In this document: piece after piece, positions 33,529-41,869 of the stretch
Layout: the number at the start of each line of letters is the position of its first letter
Position numbering within the stretch: position 1 is the stretch's first letter
Source of the DNA: CAYXVF01 sp964468125
GTDB taxonomy: Bacteria; Myxococcota; XYA12-FULL-58-9; CAYXVF01
Assembly: GCA_964468125.1 (NCBI GenBank)
Contig: CAYXVF010000002.1
Coordinates: 71,383 to 135,382 of the forward strand
Direction of reading: 5' to 3'
Length of the DNA stretch: 64,000 nucleotides
The notes under the pieces: generated by a model
What the model was told of the DNA's origin: nothing
What the model saw: the letters and a program-made list of their open reading frames with translations, nothing else
The model's database searches: none
Program-made: the position numbers and the translations under genes

Positions 33529-34107
33529 GTGACCGACAGCGACATTCCAGCCGGAGTCAACGACCTCCCAAACCCGTCGGAGTTTGCGGCCCCCGAAGAT
33601 TCCTTCAAGCGCAAGAAGACCCGTCGGGCCCTTCAGGAGCCCGAGCCACTCACGATTACGTCGCTCATGGACATCATGACGATCATCCTGGTCTTCCTGC
33701 TGAAGAGCTACTCGGCGAATCCGGTTCAGCTCAAAGGTGGCGACGATCTCAAGCTCCCCTTCTCCACGGCGGAGCAGGAGCCCGGAGAGTCCACGGCGAT
33801 CACCGTGACACTCAACAACATCATCGTGACGGACAAGGCGGTCGCGACCCTCGAAAAGGGTGAGGTGGCCGCATCGGACCTCTCCGGCGGCGATTTCATG
33901 ATCGACCCGCTCTTCGAGGCGCTGCAGCAAGAAGTCGACAAGCAGAAGAAGATAGAAAAGTTCAATAAGAAGGCTAAATTTACCGAAGTGGTGACCATCA
34001 TTGCCGACCGAAACGTGCCGTTCAGCTTACTGAGTAAGGTGATGTACACGGCTGGTCAGGCATCGTTCAGTAAGTTCAAGTTCGCCGTCGTAAAAGGCTC
34101 GGCGTAG
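33529..34107 (+). CDS. TolR/ExbD-family motor subunit with conserved Asp48
   Basis: Encodes 192 residues from a GTG start at 33529 that has GAGGAG seven bases upstream. After a charged N-terminus there is one membrane helix (about 42-60) with Asp48 in ITSLMDIMTIILVFLL, the position of the proton-relay Asp of TolR and ExbD. The periplasmic part (about 65-192) ends in FAVVKGSA, a typical ExbD final strand. It would be the energised partner of the Asn-bearing paralogue encoded upstream. Two-TolR arrangements also occur in the Myxococcus AglRQS motor. Confidence 0.9.
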   Translation: MTDSDIPAGVNDLPNPSEFAAPEDSFKRKKTRRALQEPEPLTITSLMDIMTIILVFLLKSYSANPVQLKGGDDLKLPFSTAEQEPGESTAITVTLNNIIVTDKAVATLEKGEVAASDLSGGDFMIDPLFEALQQEVDKQKKIEKFNKKAKFTEVVTIIADRNVPFSLLSKVMYTAGQASFSKFKFAVVKGSA

Positions 34108-34157
34108 TGATCTGTACTGGACGGATGACCGCCCGCCCTTTTTCGTGAGGGAGTGTC

Positions 34158-35540
34158 GTGAATCTGACCGCGACGTCGAGCTCGGCTTCAAAGTCGACTA
34201 ACGGACCTCAGGAGAAGATCCTCCGGGCTTGCGTGGTGCAAGGGGGTAAGGTGATCGAGGAGCAACGCCTCGGACGCCGCGAGTCGCTCACGATCGGAAC
34301 CCATCCGAAGAACACCTTTGTCGTCAGTGGCGCGGACATGCCGCGCTCTCACCAGCTCTTCGTCTCGAAGAGTGGCCAATACGAGCTCGTTGTGAGCGAG
34401 GCCATGAAGGGCCGCGTTTCGGTGGAACGCGGTGACGCAGCAGACTTGTCTCAGCTGAAATCGGGGGGGCAACTCGCGAAGAAGGGCGAGTTCTACCACA
34501 TGCCCCTCACCGACGGTCATCGCGGCAAGGTGGTCATTGGAGCTACGACGCTGATTTTCCAGTTCGTGGTTCCCCCGCCGGTGGCGGTGAACCCGAAGCT
34601 TCCCGCGTCGCTGAAATCGAGCATCAAGGATCGAATCGATTGGCCCTACGCGATGGCGCTCGCGATCGCGCTGATCGTAGAGCTGCCGCTGGTGGTCTAT
34701 TTCCAGTACGCTCCGCAGCCCGAGCCCCGAACGCTCGACAACATTGGAAGCCGCTGGGCCGAGCTCATCGCTCCGGAGATGAAGCAGAAGGAGACGCCGA
34801 AGCCTCCCGATCAAGAAGGCGACCAGCCGAAAAACGACGACGGTCCGAAGGAAAAGGTCGCGAAGAAGGACGACGAACCGAAGGACGCGGCGCCGGAAGA
34901 ACAAGCGAAAGAGCGGGCGCAGCGACGTACGAAGGTGCGCGAGTCTGTGGCGGGCAAGGGCGTGCTGGCCCTGTTTGGAACGAAGGGGCAGGGCGGTGCA
35001 TCGGGCGCCATCGCCGATGTCTTCTCCGAGGGCGGCGGGATCACCGGTGACCTCGACAGCGCTTTCGAAGGTATCTCCGGGGTCGGTGTCGCCACGAGCA
35101 CGGGAGCCAAGTCGTCTCGCGGCGGCGGCTCGGGCGAGGCCGCTTCCATCGGTGGACTCGCAACCTCCGGCGGTGGCAAGGTCGCGACCGGGGAGAAGAA
35201 GCAGACGAAGGTCGCGGCGATCAAGGCCGCTACCCCTGAAGTGGATGGCTCGCTCGACTCCGCGGCGATCGCGAAAGTCGTGCGTCGCCGCATTCGCAGC
35301 CTGCAGGATTGCTACGAGAAAGAGCTGAAGCGAGACCCGAGCCTCGCGGGCAAGATCGAAGTCGAGTTCACAATCAACGAAGATGGGCGGATCGGAGAAG
35401 CGCTCGTCTCGAACAACACGATGGGCTCAGACGCCGTCGGCTCGTGCATCGTATCGCGGGTGCGCCGCTGGCGCTTCCCGGCGCCAGATGGTGGCAGCGT
35501 GACCGTGAACTATCCGTTCATCTTCACGCCTTCGAGCTGA
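34158..35540 (+). CDS. FHA-TM-TonB-tail protein, GltG/PglI-like
   Basis: Encodes 460 residues from GTG. Residues about 35-138 form an FHA-like domain (RESLTIGTHPKNTF, then MPRSHQLF), which in this class sits in the cytoplasm and may bind phosphothreonine. A membrane helix spans 163-184. A long Lys/Glu/Gly-rich periplasmic linker leads to the AgmX/PglI C-terminal domain (about 365-460), with its two conserved Cys (LQDCYEKEL and GSCIVSRVRRW) and a TonB-like final strand. This is the architecture of GltG/PglI in the Myxococcus gliding apparatus. It probably transmits motor force across the periplasm. It is the fourth membrane protein in the TolQ-TolR-TolR run. Confidence 0.88.
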   Translation: MNLTATSSSASKSTNGPQEKILRACVVQGGKVIEEQRLGRRESLTIGTHPKNTFVVSGADMPRSHQLFVSKSGQYELVVSEAMKGRVSVERGDAADLSQLKSGGQLAKKGEFYHMPLTDGHRGKVVIGATTLIFQFVVPPPVAVNPKLPASLKSSIKDRIDWPYAMALAIALIVELPLVVYFQYAPQPEPRTLDNIGSRWAELIAPEMKQKETPKPPDQEGDQPKNDDGPKEKVAKKDDEPKDAAPEEQAKERAQRRTKVRESVAGKGVLALFGTKGQGGASGAIADVFSEGGGITGDLDSAFEGISGVGVATSTGAKSSRGGGSGEAASIGGLATSGGGKVATGEKKQTKVAAIKAATPEVDGSLDSAAIAKVVRRRIRSLQDCYEKELKRDPSLAGKIEVEFTINEDGRIGEALVSNNTMGSDAVGSCIVSRVRRWRFPAPDGGSVTVNYPFIFTPSS

Positions 35541-35564
35541 GGGCGAAGGGGGTTCGGGGGACGA

Positions 35565-36530
35565 ATGAGAGCTCAGCCGAAGAACTCGCGTGAGCTTCAA
35601 GCGTTGCTCGCCTCTAAATCATTTCTGGAATGGGCTAACAGGCACGCCGCGCTCCGCGAGAAGGTGCGCGAGGCGCGCATCGCCGAGCTTTCGGTCACAG
35701 GCGACCCCGCCGTGGAGATGATGTTCCGCGCAGGTGAGCTCGACGAACAAGCCGCCAAGTTTCACGCGGAGTACGCAGCAGTCGAGAATCAGTCCCTCGA
35801 AGCTCTCGCCGCCTACGAAAGCCAGCGCATGCGGGCCACGCAAAACTGGATGGTGTGGCACGCGGCGGAAAAGCGCGTGGAAGACGTTCGCGCAGAGATC
35901 AACGAGGTGAGTACGGAGCTCGAAGCGGAGAAGAAGCGCAACGGAGACGTCTCACGCCTGAGTGACCGGCTGGCTGAGCTCGCGAAGCAGCGCGACCAGC
36001 TCGCGATGGCCGCGGTCGAGGCCAAGGGAGAGAGCGACCGGCAATACGCTGAGCGTCTGAGACTCTGGGAGCTGGTGGAAGACTCCTGGCACCGCTCGCT
36101 CCGCGCCAACCTCGCCCGCTCCGAATACGCCTACCAGGCGCGCCGAAGCCGCTCGGAGGCGGAGGAGCTCTTCGCGGGTTCTGCGCTGGAGAGCACGCTG
36201 AGCGAGGAGGATGCAACGGCGGCGGTGGACAGAGAGGAGCGCGCCTACTTCGAGCACCTCGACGCCGGGCGTGACCTCTGTAAATGCGTGCTGATCGAAG
36301 AGTTTCTCTTCATCCCGATCACCGACGATTCGAAATGGGTGTGGTGCGTGCCGTTAGTGGATGAGCCGGACGAGTTCAATGTGCAGCTGACGCGGCTGGC
36401 GATCTATCAGATCGAGCGGGGCCGAGCGCTCGACTACATCGAGCCGGTGGCAGTCGCGGAGCTCGAGAGCTCCGAGGACGACGATCCGAGACTCGATGCG
36501 TTTTTTGGGGCAACGGCGAGCGCGGGGTGA
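35565..36530 (+). CDS. Cytoplasmic coiled-coil protein at end of the Tol/Glt-like cluster
   Basis: A 321-residue protein, mostly charged helices; residues about 75-160 have strong heptad character (AEINEVSTELEAEKKRN, LSDRLAELAKQRDQLA). No signal peptide or membrane segment. The last 90 residues look globular and include a Cys-x-Cys (DLCKCVL) and two neighbouring Trp. The start lies 24 bases after the FHA protein's stop with a GGGGG run as weak ribosome site, so it is probably the last gene of the cluster. No family is recognised; a cytoplasmic adaptor for the motor is a reasonable guess. Confidence 0.7.
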   Translation: MRAQPKNSRELQALLASKSFLEWANRHAALREKVREARIAELSVTGDPAVEMMFRAGELDEQAAKFHAEYAAVENQSLEALAAYESQRMRATQNWMVWHAAEKRVEDVRAEINEVSTELEAEKKRNGDVSRLSDRLAELAKQRDQLAMAAVEAKGESDRQYAERLRLWELVEDSWHRSLRANLARSEYAYQARRSRSEAEELFAGSALESTLSEEDATAAVDREERAYFEHLDAGRDLCKCVLIEEFLFIPITDDSKWVWCVPLVDEPDEFNVQLTRLAIYQIERGRALDYIEPVAVAELESSEDDDPRLDAFFGATASAG

Positions 36531-36594
36531 GGTGAGATGCGCCCTAGTGTCACACTCGCCTCGCAGGTAAGATGAGTGCGGGAGAGGTGTCGCG

Positions 36595-37041
36595 ATGGAG
36601 CTAGCGGAAAAGCGTGAGATCCTGGCGGAGTCGCCGCTGTTCGACAACCTTCTGCCCCCGGAGCTCACGATGTTGGCAGAGCTCTTTTCCCTGCGCGAGT
36701 TCGCGGCCGGAGAAGCGGTGTTCGATCAGGGCGAGGTCGGCAACACGCTCTACGTGATCGCCGACGGGGTCGCGGAAATCGTCAGTGATGGGGTATCAAT
36801 AGCTGAGCTATCTGCGCCGCAGTTCTTTGGAGAGATGTCGCTCATCGATAAGGAGTATCGAAGCGCGACAGTCAAAGCGAAGAAGCCCTTGAAGATCCTC
36901 GAGCTCACCAACGAGAATCTTCACATCTTCGCCAAGCACTATCGGAACGGATTCACGTGGGTCGTCGTCAACATCGCTCGAGTGCTCAGTACGCGTTTGC
37001 GCGAGGTCAACAGGCGGCTGGCCGAGGCAAAATCTGCCTAG
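36595..37041 (+). CDS. Stand-alone cyclic-nucleotide-binding domain protein
   Basis: A 148-residue protein with one cNMP-binding beta-roll and a C-terminal helix, no DNA-binding or catalytic domain. The cassette FFGEMSLIDKEYRSAT is canonical: Gly-Glu for the ribose and Arg for the phosphate. Probably cytoplasmic and acting through a partner. GGGAGAGG lies close before the ATG. Its last 85 bases overlap the predicted start of the FG-GAP/Ig repeat protein downstream. It resembles the protein encoded at 10267. Confidence 0.85.
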   Translation: MELAEKREILAESPLFDNLLPPELTMLAELFSLREFAAGEAVFDQGEVGNTLYVIADGVAEIVSDGVSIAELSAPQFFGEMSLIDKEYRSATVKAKKPLKILELTNENLHIFAKHYRNGFTWVVVNIARVLSTRLREVNRRLAEAKSA

Positions 37042-40000
37042 CCCTCGGGGCCGTACTCGCACTCCTTCCAGCGCTCGCTCGCGCCGACGTCAAAGACGGG
37101 TTTCCGGTCGCCAATCCGGGACGCGCCATGGCCAAAGGCGTCACCCTCGCGGATCTCGACCGGGATGGTGAGCTCGACATCGTCGCGGTCACCGGCGAGG
37201 GGTTCACGGTCGTGGGTGGCGACGGCAAGGCTTGGGACGGCTACCCGAAGGTACTGCGCGAGAGCGCGGACAAAGCCAAAAACAACTTCGACAACGCGCC
37301 GACCGTCTGTGATGTCGACGGGGATTCTCGTCTCGAGGTCGTGCTCGCCGGCAGCAACCAACGCCTCTATGCGGTCCGTGTGGACGGGAGCTATCTGAGC
37401 GGTTTTCCGGTGGTCCTCGATGGCGAGCCCAAGGGTGCGGTCGCGTGTGTGCCGGTCAAAGGCAACAAGGCAAACGAGCTGGCGTTGGTGACCGACGCGG
37501 GGAGTGTGCTGCGGGTGAGCTATCGCGGGGGCAAAGCGACACGGGTCGGCTCCGTGGCGGCCGGCGCCGAGTCTGGCGTTGCCGTGTCCGACCTCGATGG
37601 TGACGGCGCCATGGACTATATCGTCATCGGTGGCGACTCGCGTTTGGCGGTGTTCACCGCCGGGGGAAAGAAGGACTCGAAGCTCGACTACCGAATGGCC
37701 TTCCGCGTGAGCGGGACACCCTCCGTCGGCGATATCGACGATGATGGCCAGCCGGAAATCGTGCTGGCGAGCCAAGACTTCAAGGTTCACGCGGTTCGTC
37801 TGAGCGGCGAATCCCTCCCCGGTTTCCCCTACGCCACCGGATATCGACTCTACGGGGCCGCCGCGCTCGCTGACATCGACCGCGATGGCGTGCTGGATGT
37901 GGTGGTCGGGTCGGGTGACCGCCGACTGCACGTAGTCAACGGCAAAGGCGAGTCCTTGCCTGGATTTCCGGCGAAGGTGAACGGCCGCATCGCGGCAGAG
38001 GTGGCCGTGGGTGACCTCGACTTCGACGGCAAACCGGAGATTGCGGCGGTAACGGAGCGCGGCTCCATGTATCTCGTCAACAACGGCGGCAAGACACTCA
38101 AAGGCTTTCCTATGAGCCTCGGGGGAGAAAAGAGTGTGACGGCACCCGCGATGGGCGACATCGACGGCGACGGCGCGCCGGACCTCGTGGCCCAAGGAGG
38201 CGGCGGCGATATCTACGCCTACAGCATCGGGAAACGGGGCAAAGCCGAAGTCGCGGTCATCGATTGGGGGATGAGCGGCCACGATTCGGCCGCCTCCGGC
38301 CGCTACGGGCCGAACCCTGGACGGTTCAAGTCGCTCTCCTTCGACAAGGCCTCGGTGCTCACGACCGACGCACTCGTTGCGAAATACACCTTCTTCGATC
38401 TCGACGGCGATTCGGAGGGAAGCACGAAGCTGCGCTGGTATCGGAACGGCAAGCGTGTGCGGGAACTCGACGATCAGAAAGCAGTCCCTGCCTCGCAGAC
38501 GAAGAAGCACGAGAAGTGGCGCTACACCGTTCAGGATGCAGATAACTTCGAGCGATTCGGAGAGGACGGTCTCTTGTCGGTAGTCTTTGAATCCTCTGAA
38601 CTCGAGATCGCCAACACTCCGCCCACCGCCGCGGAGATCGCCTTCGGCCCTGCGGGCGCGAAGACGACGGACAAACTCGCGGTCACCCTGACGGCACCGA
38701 GCGCGGACGTCGACGGTGACGAGATCGTTTACCGCTACGGCTGGCTGCGCGATGGCGTCGCCGAGTCTCGTTTGAACAATCGGAGCACCGTCGACCCGCG
38801 CTACACCAAGAAGGGCGAGCTCTGGCGCGTGGTGGTGACGCCTTTTGACGGAGAGGTGGAAGGGGCGAGCACAAATGCGGTGCTGACAGTCCAAAACACG
38901 GTCCCGAGCGCGCCGCAGGTCGCTTTCAATCTCCCCGCGCCGAAGGTCGACGATGAAGTACAGGTTCTCGTAAAGAAGGCCGCTGTGGACGTGGACGGCG
39001 ACGCCGTGAGCTACCGCTACCAGTACCGCGTCGGCGGTCAGGCGCTCGCACTCCCTCTCAGCTCAAATGTTGTTCCTTCCCGCACCCTTCACAAGCACGA
39101 CGAGCTCGAGGTTCTCGTGACCGCCTGGGACGACGAGGCGCCGGGGGGCTCGAGCACGATTGCTCTGAAGGTGGCGAACACGCCGCCCGTTCCGCCGCAA
39201 CACGTGATCTGGCCTCCAAAGCCGAAGACGACGGACGCCCTCGTGGTAGGGGTGCGCGCTCAGCCCGCTGACGCGGACCGCGATGCGATCACACTCGACT
39301 ATCAGTGGCTGCTCGATGGAAAACCGGTAGACCAACCATCGGTTGTGCCGCCGGAGGCGACCCGCAAGGGGCAGAAGTGGACCGTTCGGGTCACGCCGCG
39401 CGACAATGAGGCCGCCGGGCAAACGGTGGAGGCGAGCACGGTGGTCGTCAACAGCGCCCCTGTTGCGCCGGTGGTCGTCCTCGACAAATACGCGTTCAAG
39501 ACGACGGAAGCGGTCGTGCCCAAGCTGCAGAAGGAAGCGTTCGATGTGGACGGAGACCCGGTCACCCTGCGCTACGGGTGGCTGCGGGATGGCAAGCCCG
39601 CGGGTGTCTCGCCTACGACCGCGTCGCTGCCCGCCAAGGTCACGGCCAAGGGACAGAAATGGGAGCTGGTGGTTACGCCGAATGACGGGAGCGTGGACGG
39701 GTCTGCGGTGAGGGTGAGGTTCAGCGTGGAGAACACCGCACCGGTCCCGCCCAAGGTTTCCATGCTAAACACCGCACCCACCGTGCGCGACAGCGTCTCG
39801 GTACGCATTGATGCTCCCGCTACGGACGTCGACGGGGACCCGATCGAGTATCGCTACCGCTGGTTCCGAAACGACGAGGCGCTCGTAAAGTGGCCCACAT
39901 CGAAATCGCTGCTGAAGGCTTTTGAGGCAAAGAAGGGAGACCGCTGGCGTGTCGAGGTGAGCGCGTTTGACGGTGAGCTCGAGAGCGAGCCCGCGCGCGT

Positions 40001-40991
40001 AGAGCTCACGGTGCAGAACCACCAGCCCGATCCACCGGCCGTGGCCGTGACGCGCCCCGCCCCCGAGCCGCGCAAGGTGGCAGCGAAAGGGAAGGCCCCG
40101 AAAGCGGCGCCGCTGAACACTACGGACGACCTCCACTGCGCGGTGACCAAACCCGCCCTCGACCCGGACAACGATCCGGTCTCTTACCGCTATCGCTGGT
40201 ACCGAGGGGAGACGCTCGTCCCCACCGCCGCAGACCTCGAGCTGTTGCCCGCGACGATGACTGTGAAGGGCGAGAGCTGGGCGTGCGAAGCTCGGGCGTT
40301 TGACGGGGCCGAGCTTTCGAGTGCGACCCGCTCGGCCGCTGTGGCACTGGCGAACGCACCGCCGGGAGCACCGACGGTGAGCGTCTTTCCAACGGATGCG
40401 AAGACGAGCGACGATCTCGTCTGTGAGCTCGCCCGCCCCGCTGCGGACCCGGACTACGAACCGCTGACTTACACGTACCGATGGACGGTCAATGGCAAGG
40501 ACGTCTCCAAGAAGGCCGCGGGAAATCGCGTTCCGGCCGCGGAAACGAAGAAGGGCCAGAGCTGGCAGTGCGAAGTGCGTGCCAGCGACGGAGAACTCAG
40601 CGGCCCCGTCGCTGCCGCGAGCGCCATGGTCGAGAACACCTCCCCGAGTGCGCCGGTCGTCAACCTCCTCACGCCCGCCTTCGCCGGCGAAGAACTCACT
40701 TGCGAAATCCAGGAGAAGTCCACGGATCCGGACGGAGACCGCATCCGCTACAGCTTTCGTTGGACCAAAGACGGGGTCGTTCAGAGCTTTGCCGACGAGT
40801 CGAATCAGGTCCCGGGTCGCTTGGTGAAGGAAAAGGACCTCTGGAAGTGCGAGGTGGTGGCCAGCGACGGTGTTTCGAGCGCAACGCCGGCCTACTCACC
40901 GGCGGTTGCCGTTCAGGCCGCTCGAATCGTCGAGGAAAAACGGGAAACCCGAGGCGACCGACAGAAACGCCGCCGCCGTCGCCGCCGCTAG
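36957..40991 (+). CDS. Secreted FG-GAP/VCBS and Ig-like repeat protein with poly-Arg tail
   Basis: About 1344 residues. The only usual start that keeps a signal peptide is GTG 36957, inside the previous gene; the hydrophobic core is about 26-41 and cleavage is expected after ARA (43). Residues about 50-480 hold seven canonical calcium-binding FG-GAP-type motifs (DLDRDGELDI, DIDDDGQPEI, DIDGDGAPDL and others), likely a beta-propeller. Then come about nine Ig-like repeats of roughly 95 residues, most joined by an Asn-x-x-Pro hinge and containing DxDGDxVxYRY and a KGxxW motif. The last repeats have paired Cys. The protein ends in about ten consecutive basic residues. Probably a cell-surface adhesin or matrix protein. 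Confidence 0.85.
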   Translation: MGRRQHRSSAQYAFARGQQAAGRGKICLALGAVLALLPALARADVKDGFPVANPGRAMAKGVTLADLDRDGELDIVAVTGEGFTVVGGDGKAWDGYPKVLRESADKAKNNFDNAPTVCDVDGDSRLEVVLAGSNQRLYAVRVDGSYLSGFPVVLDGEPKGAVACVPVKGNKANELALVTDAGSVLRVSYRGGKATRVGSVAAGAESGVAVSDLDGDGAMDYIVIGGDSRLAVFTAGGKKDSKLDYRMAFRVSGTPSVGDIDDDGQPEIVLASQDFKVHAVRLSGESLPGFPYATGYRLYGAAALADIDRDGVLDVVVGSGDRRLHVVNGKGESLPGFPAKVNGRIAAEVAVGDLDFDGKPEIAAVTERGSMYLVNNGGKTLKGFPMSLGGEKSVTAPAMGDIDGDGAPDLVAQGGGGDIYAYSIGKRGKAEVAVIDWGMSGHDSAASGRYGPNPGRFKSLSFDKASVLTTDALVAKYTFFDLDGDSEGSTKLRWYRNGKRVRELDDQKAVPASQTKKHEKWRYTVQDADNFERFGEDGLLSVVFESSELEIANTPPTAAEIAFGPAGAKTTDKLAVTLTAPSADVDGDEIVYRYGWLRDGVAESRLNNRSTVDPRYTKKGELWRVVVTPFDGEVEGASTNAVLTVQNTVPSAPQVAFNLPAPKVDDEVQVLVKKAAVDVDGDAVSYRYQYRVGGQALALPLSSNVVPSRTLHKHDELEVLVTAWDDEAPGGSSTIALKVANTPPVPPQHVIWPPKPKTTDALVVGVRAQPADADRDAITLDYQWLLDGKPVDQPSVVPPEATRKGQKWTVRVTPRDNEAAGQTVEASTVVVNSAPVAPVVVLDKYAFKTTEAVVPKLQKEAFDVDGDPVTLRYGWLRDGKPAGVSPTTASLPAKVTAKGQKWELVVTPNDGSVDGSAVRVRFSVENTAPVPPKVSMLNTAPTVRDSVSVRIDAPATDVDGDPIEYRYRWFRNDEALVKWPTSKSLLKAFEAKKGDRWRVEVSAFDGELESEPARVELTVQNHQPDPPAVAVTRPAPEPRKVAAKGKAPKAAPLNTTDDLHCAVTKPALDPDNDPVSYRYRWYRGETLVPTAADLELLPATMTVKGESWACEARAFDGAELSSATRSAAVALANAPPGAPTVSVFPTDAKTSDDLVCELARPAADPDYEPLTYTYRWTVNGKDVSKKAAGNRVPAAETKKGQSWQCEVRASDGELSGPVAAASAMVENTSPSAPVVNLLTPAFAGEELTCEIQEKSTDPDGDRIRYSFRWTKDGVVQSFADESNQVPGRLVKEKDLWKCEVVASDGVSSATPAYSPAVAVQAARIVEEKRETRGDRQKRRRRRRR

Positions 40992-41596
40992 TGCAGCGTG
41001 GGACGCCGGCAGAGACCCTGAGCGTCAGCAGCGCGCCTGACGCGGCGACGCGCTTCCATCAAAGGTGGCGAATCGGTGCGAAAGCGAAGGATGTCGAGGA
41101 CCAAGCCGATCAACCCGCCGTCGGTTTTGGGGTCGTGCATCAGGACCTTGCTCGAGGCGTATGCCATTTGCTCGGCGGAGAACTCGTTGGTGACTCCGGT
41201 GGAAACGGCGTTGGTCTTTGAGTCCCAGGTCACGTAGCGACCGCGATAGGTGAATTGAAACCACTGCACAGCGGACTCGCGTTCCTCGTCGACGTCGACG
41301 AAGACGTCGAAATAGGGCTCTGGGCCGCGGTACCAGAAGCGGCGCCAACCCGAGGGGCGCCGTTTCACCATGCGCGGGTGAACCATACGGAGCGAGTAGG
41401 CGAGCTCGGCGGTGGGGTCTCCCGTGAGCTCTTCGGGCATTTCGACGACGAGTGGCGGATGCTCGGGCTCTGGCTCACGGGTCGCGTCGGTCTCAGCGGG
41501 CGCGTCCGTACCGCCGGCCGTACGCCGGAGCTTCGTTCCCAATTGCCGCACCCAGCTCAATTTCCTTGCGTCTCCCAGCTTGCCCCTGTGGGCCAC
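40988..41596 (-). CDS. Conserved-looking hypothetical protein
   Basis: Encodes about 202 residues from a GTG start; no strong ribosome site is visible, so the start is tentative and the Arg/Thr/Glu-rich first 55 residues may not all be translated. The central part (about 60-150) looks globular, with WRRFWYRGPEPYFDVFVD and WFQFTYRGRYVTWD, aromatic-rich strands suggesting a compact beta fold. No signal peptide. The stop overlaps that of the repeat protein on the other strand by three bases. Its start lies about 36 bases from the TGTGA-N6-TCACA palindrome. Confidence 0.6.
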   Translation of the reverse strand: MAHRGKLGDARKLSWVRQLGTKLRRTAGGTDAPAETDATREPEPEHPPLVVEMPEELTGDPTAELAYSLRMVHPRMVKRRPSGWRRFWYRGPEPYFDVFVDVDEERESAVQWFQFTYRGRYVTWDSKTNAVSTGVTNEFSAEQMAYASSKVLMHDPKTDGGLIGLVLDILRFRTDSPPLMEARRRVRRAADAQGLCRRPTLH

Positions 41597-41631
41597 GCGA
41601 CTACACTTTCGGCGATCCCCGTTCCCAGCGC

Positions 41632-41647
41632 TGTGATTGGGGTCACA
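41632..41647. promoter_or_regulatory. Perfect CRP-type palindrome TGTGA-N6-TCACA
   Basis: TGTGA (41632-41636), six bases TTGGGG, TCACA (41643-41647) match the E. coli CRP consensus exactly. It lies in the 273-base region between the divergent genes at 40988-41596 (minus) and 41870-44104 (plus). The rest of this gap shows no further gene; an A/T-rich patch (about 41687-41706) may hold a promoter for the plus-strand gene. Confidence 0.5.
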
Positions 41648-41869
41648 ATGGCTGCTAGACCGAGAATTCCTCCCGCGCTCTGATTCTCAATTAAACTGAA
41701 CCATTTCAGCCGCTTAGCGCCGATAGGCCGCTCCGCCGGCATCCAACGGATGTTTCTTCCTCATTTACAGTCTAACCTGCCCGAACCGTCCGCGCCCGTT
41801 GAATCGAAAGTGGCTGTCCTCCCGTCTATCGGGGAATCTGTAAAGGGGAGAGAGGCGACGAGGATCGAG

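Noticed and set aside
37038..38894. 618-codon minus-strand frame opposite the FG-GAP/Ig protein
   Set aside because: Shadow of the repeat protein; composition reflects the complement of DxDGD repeats and there is no ribosome site or domain.
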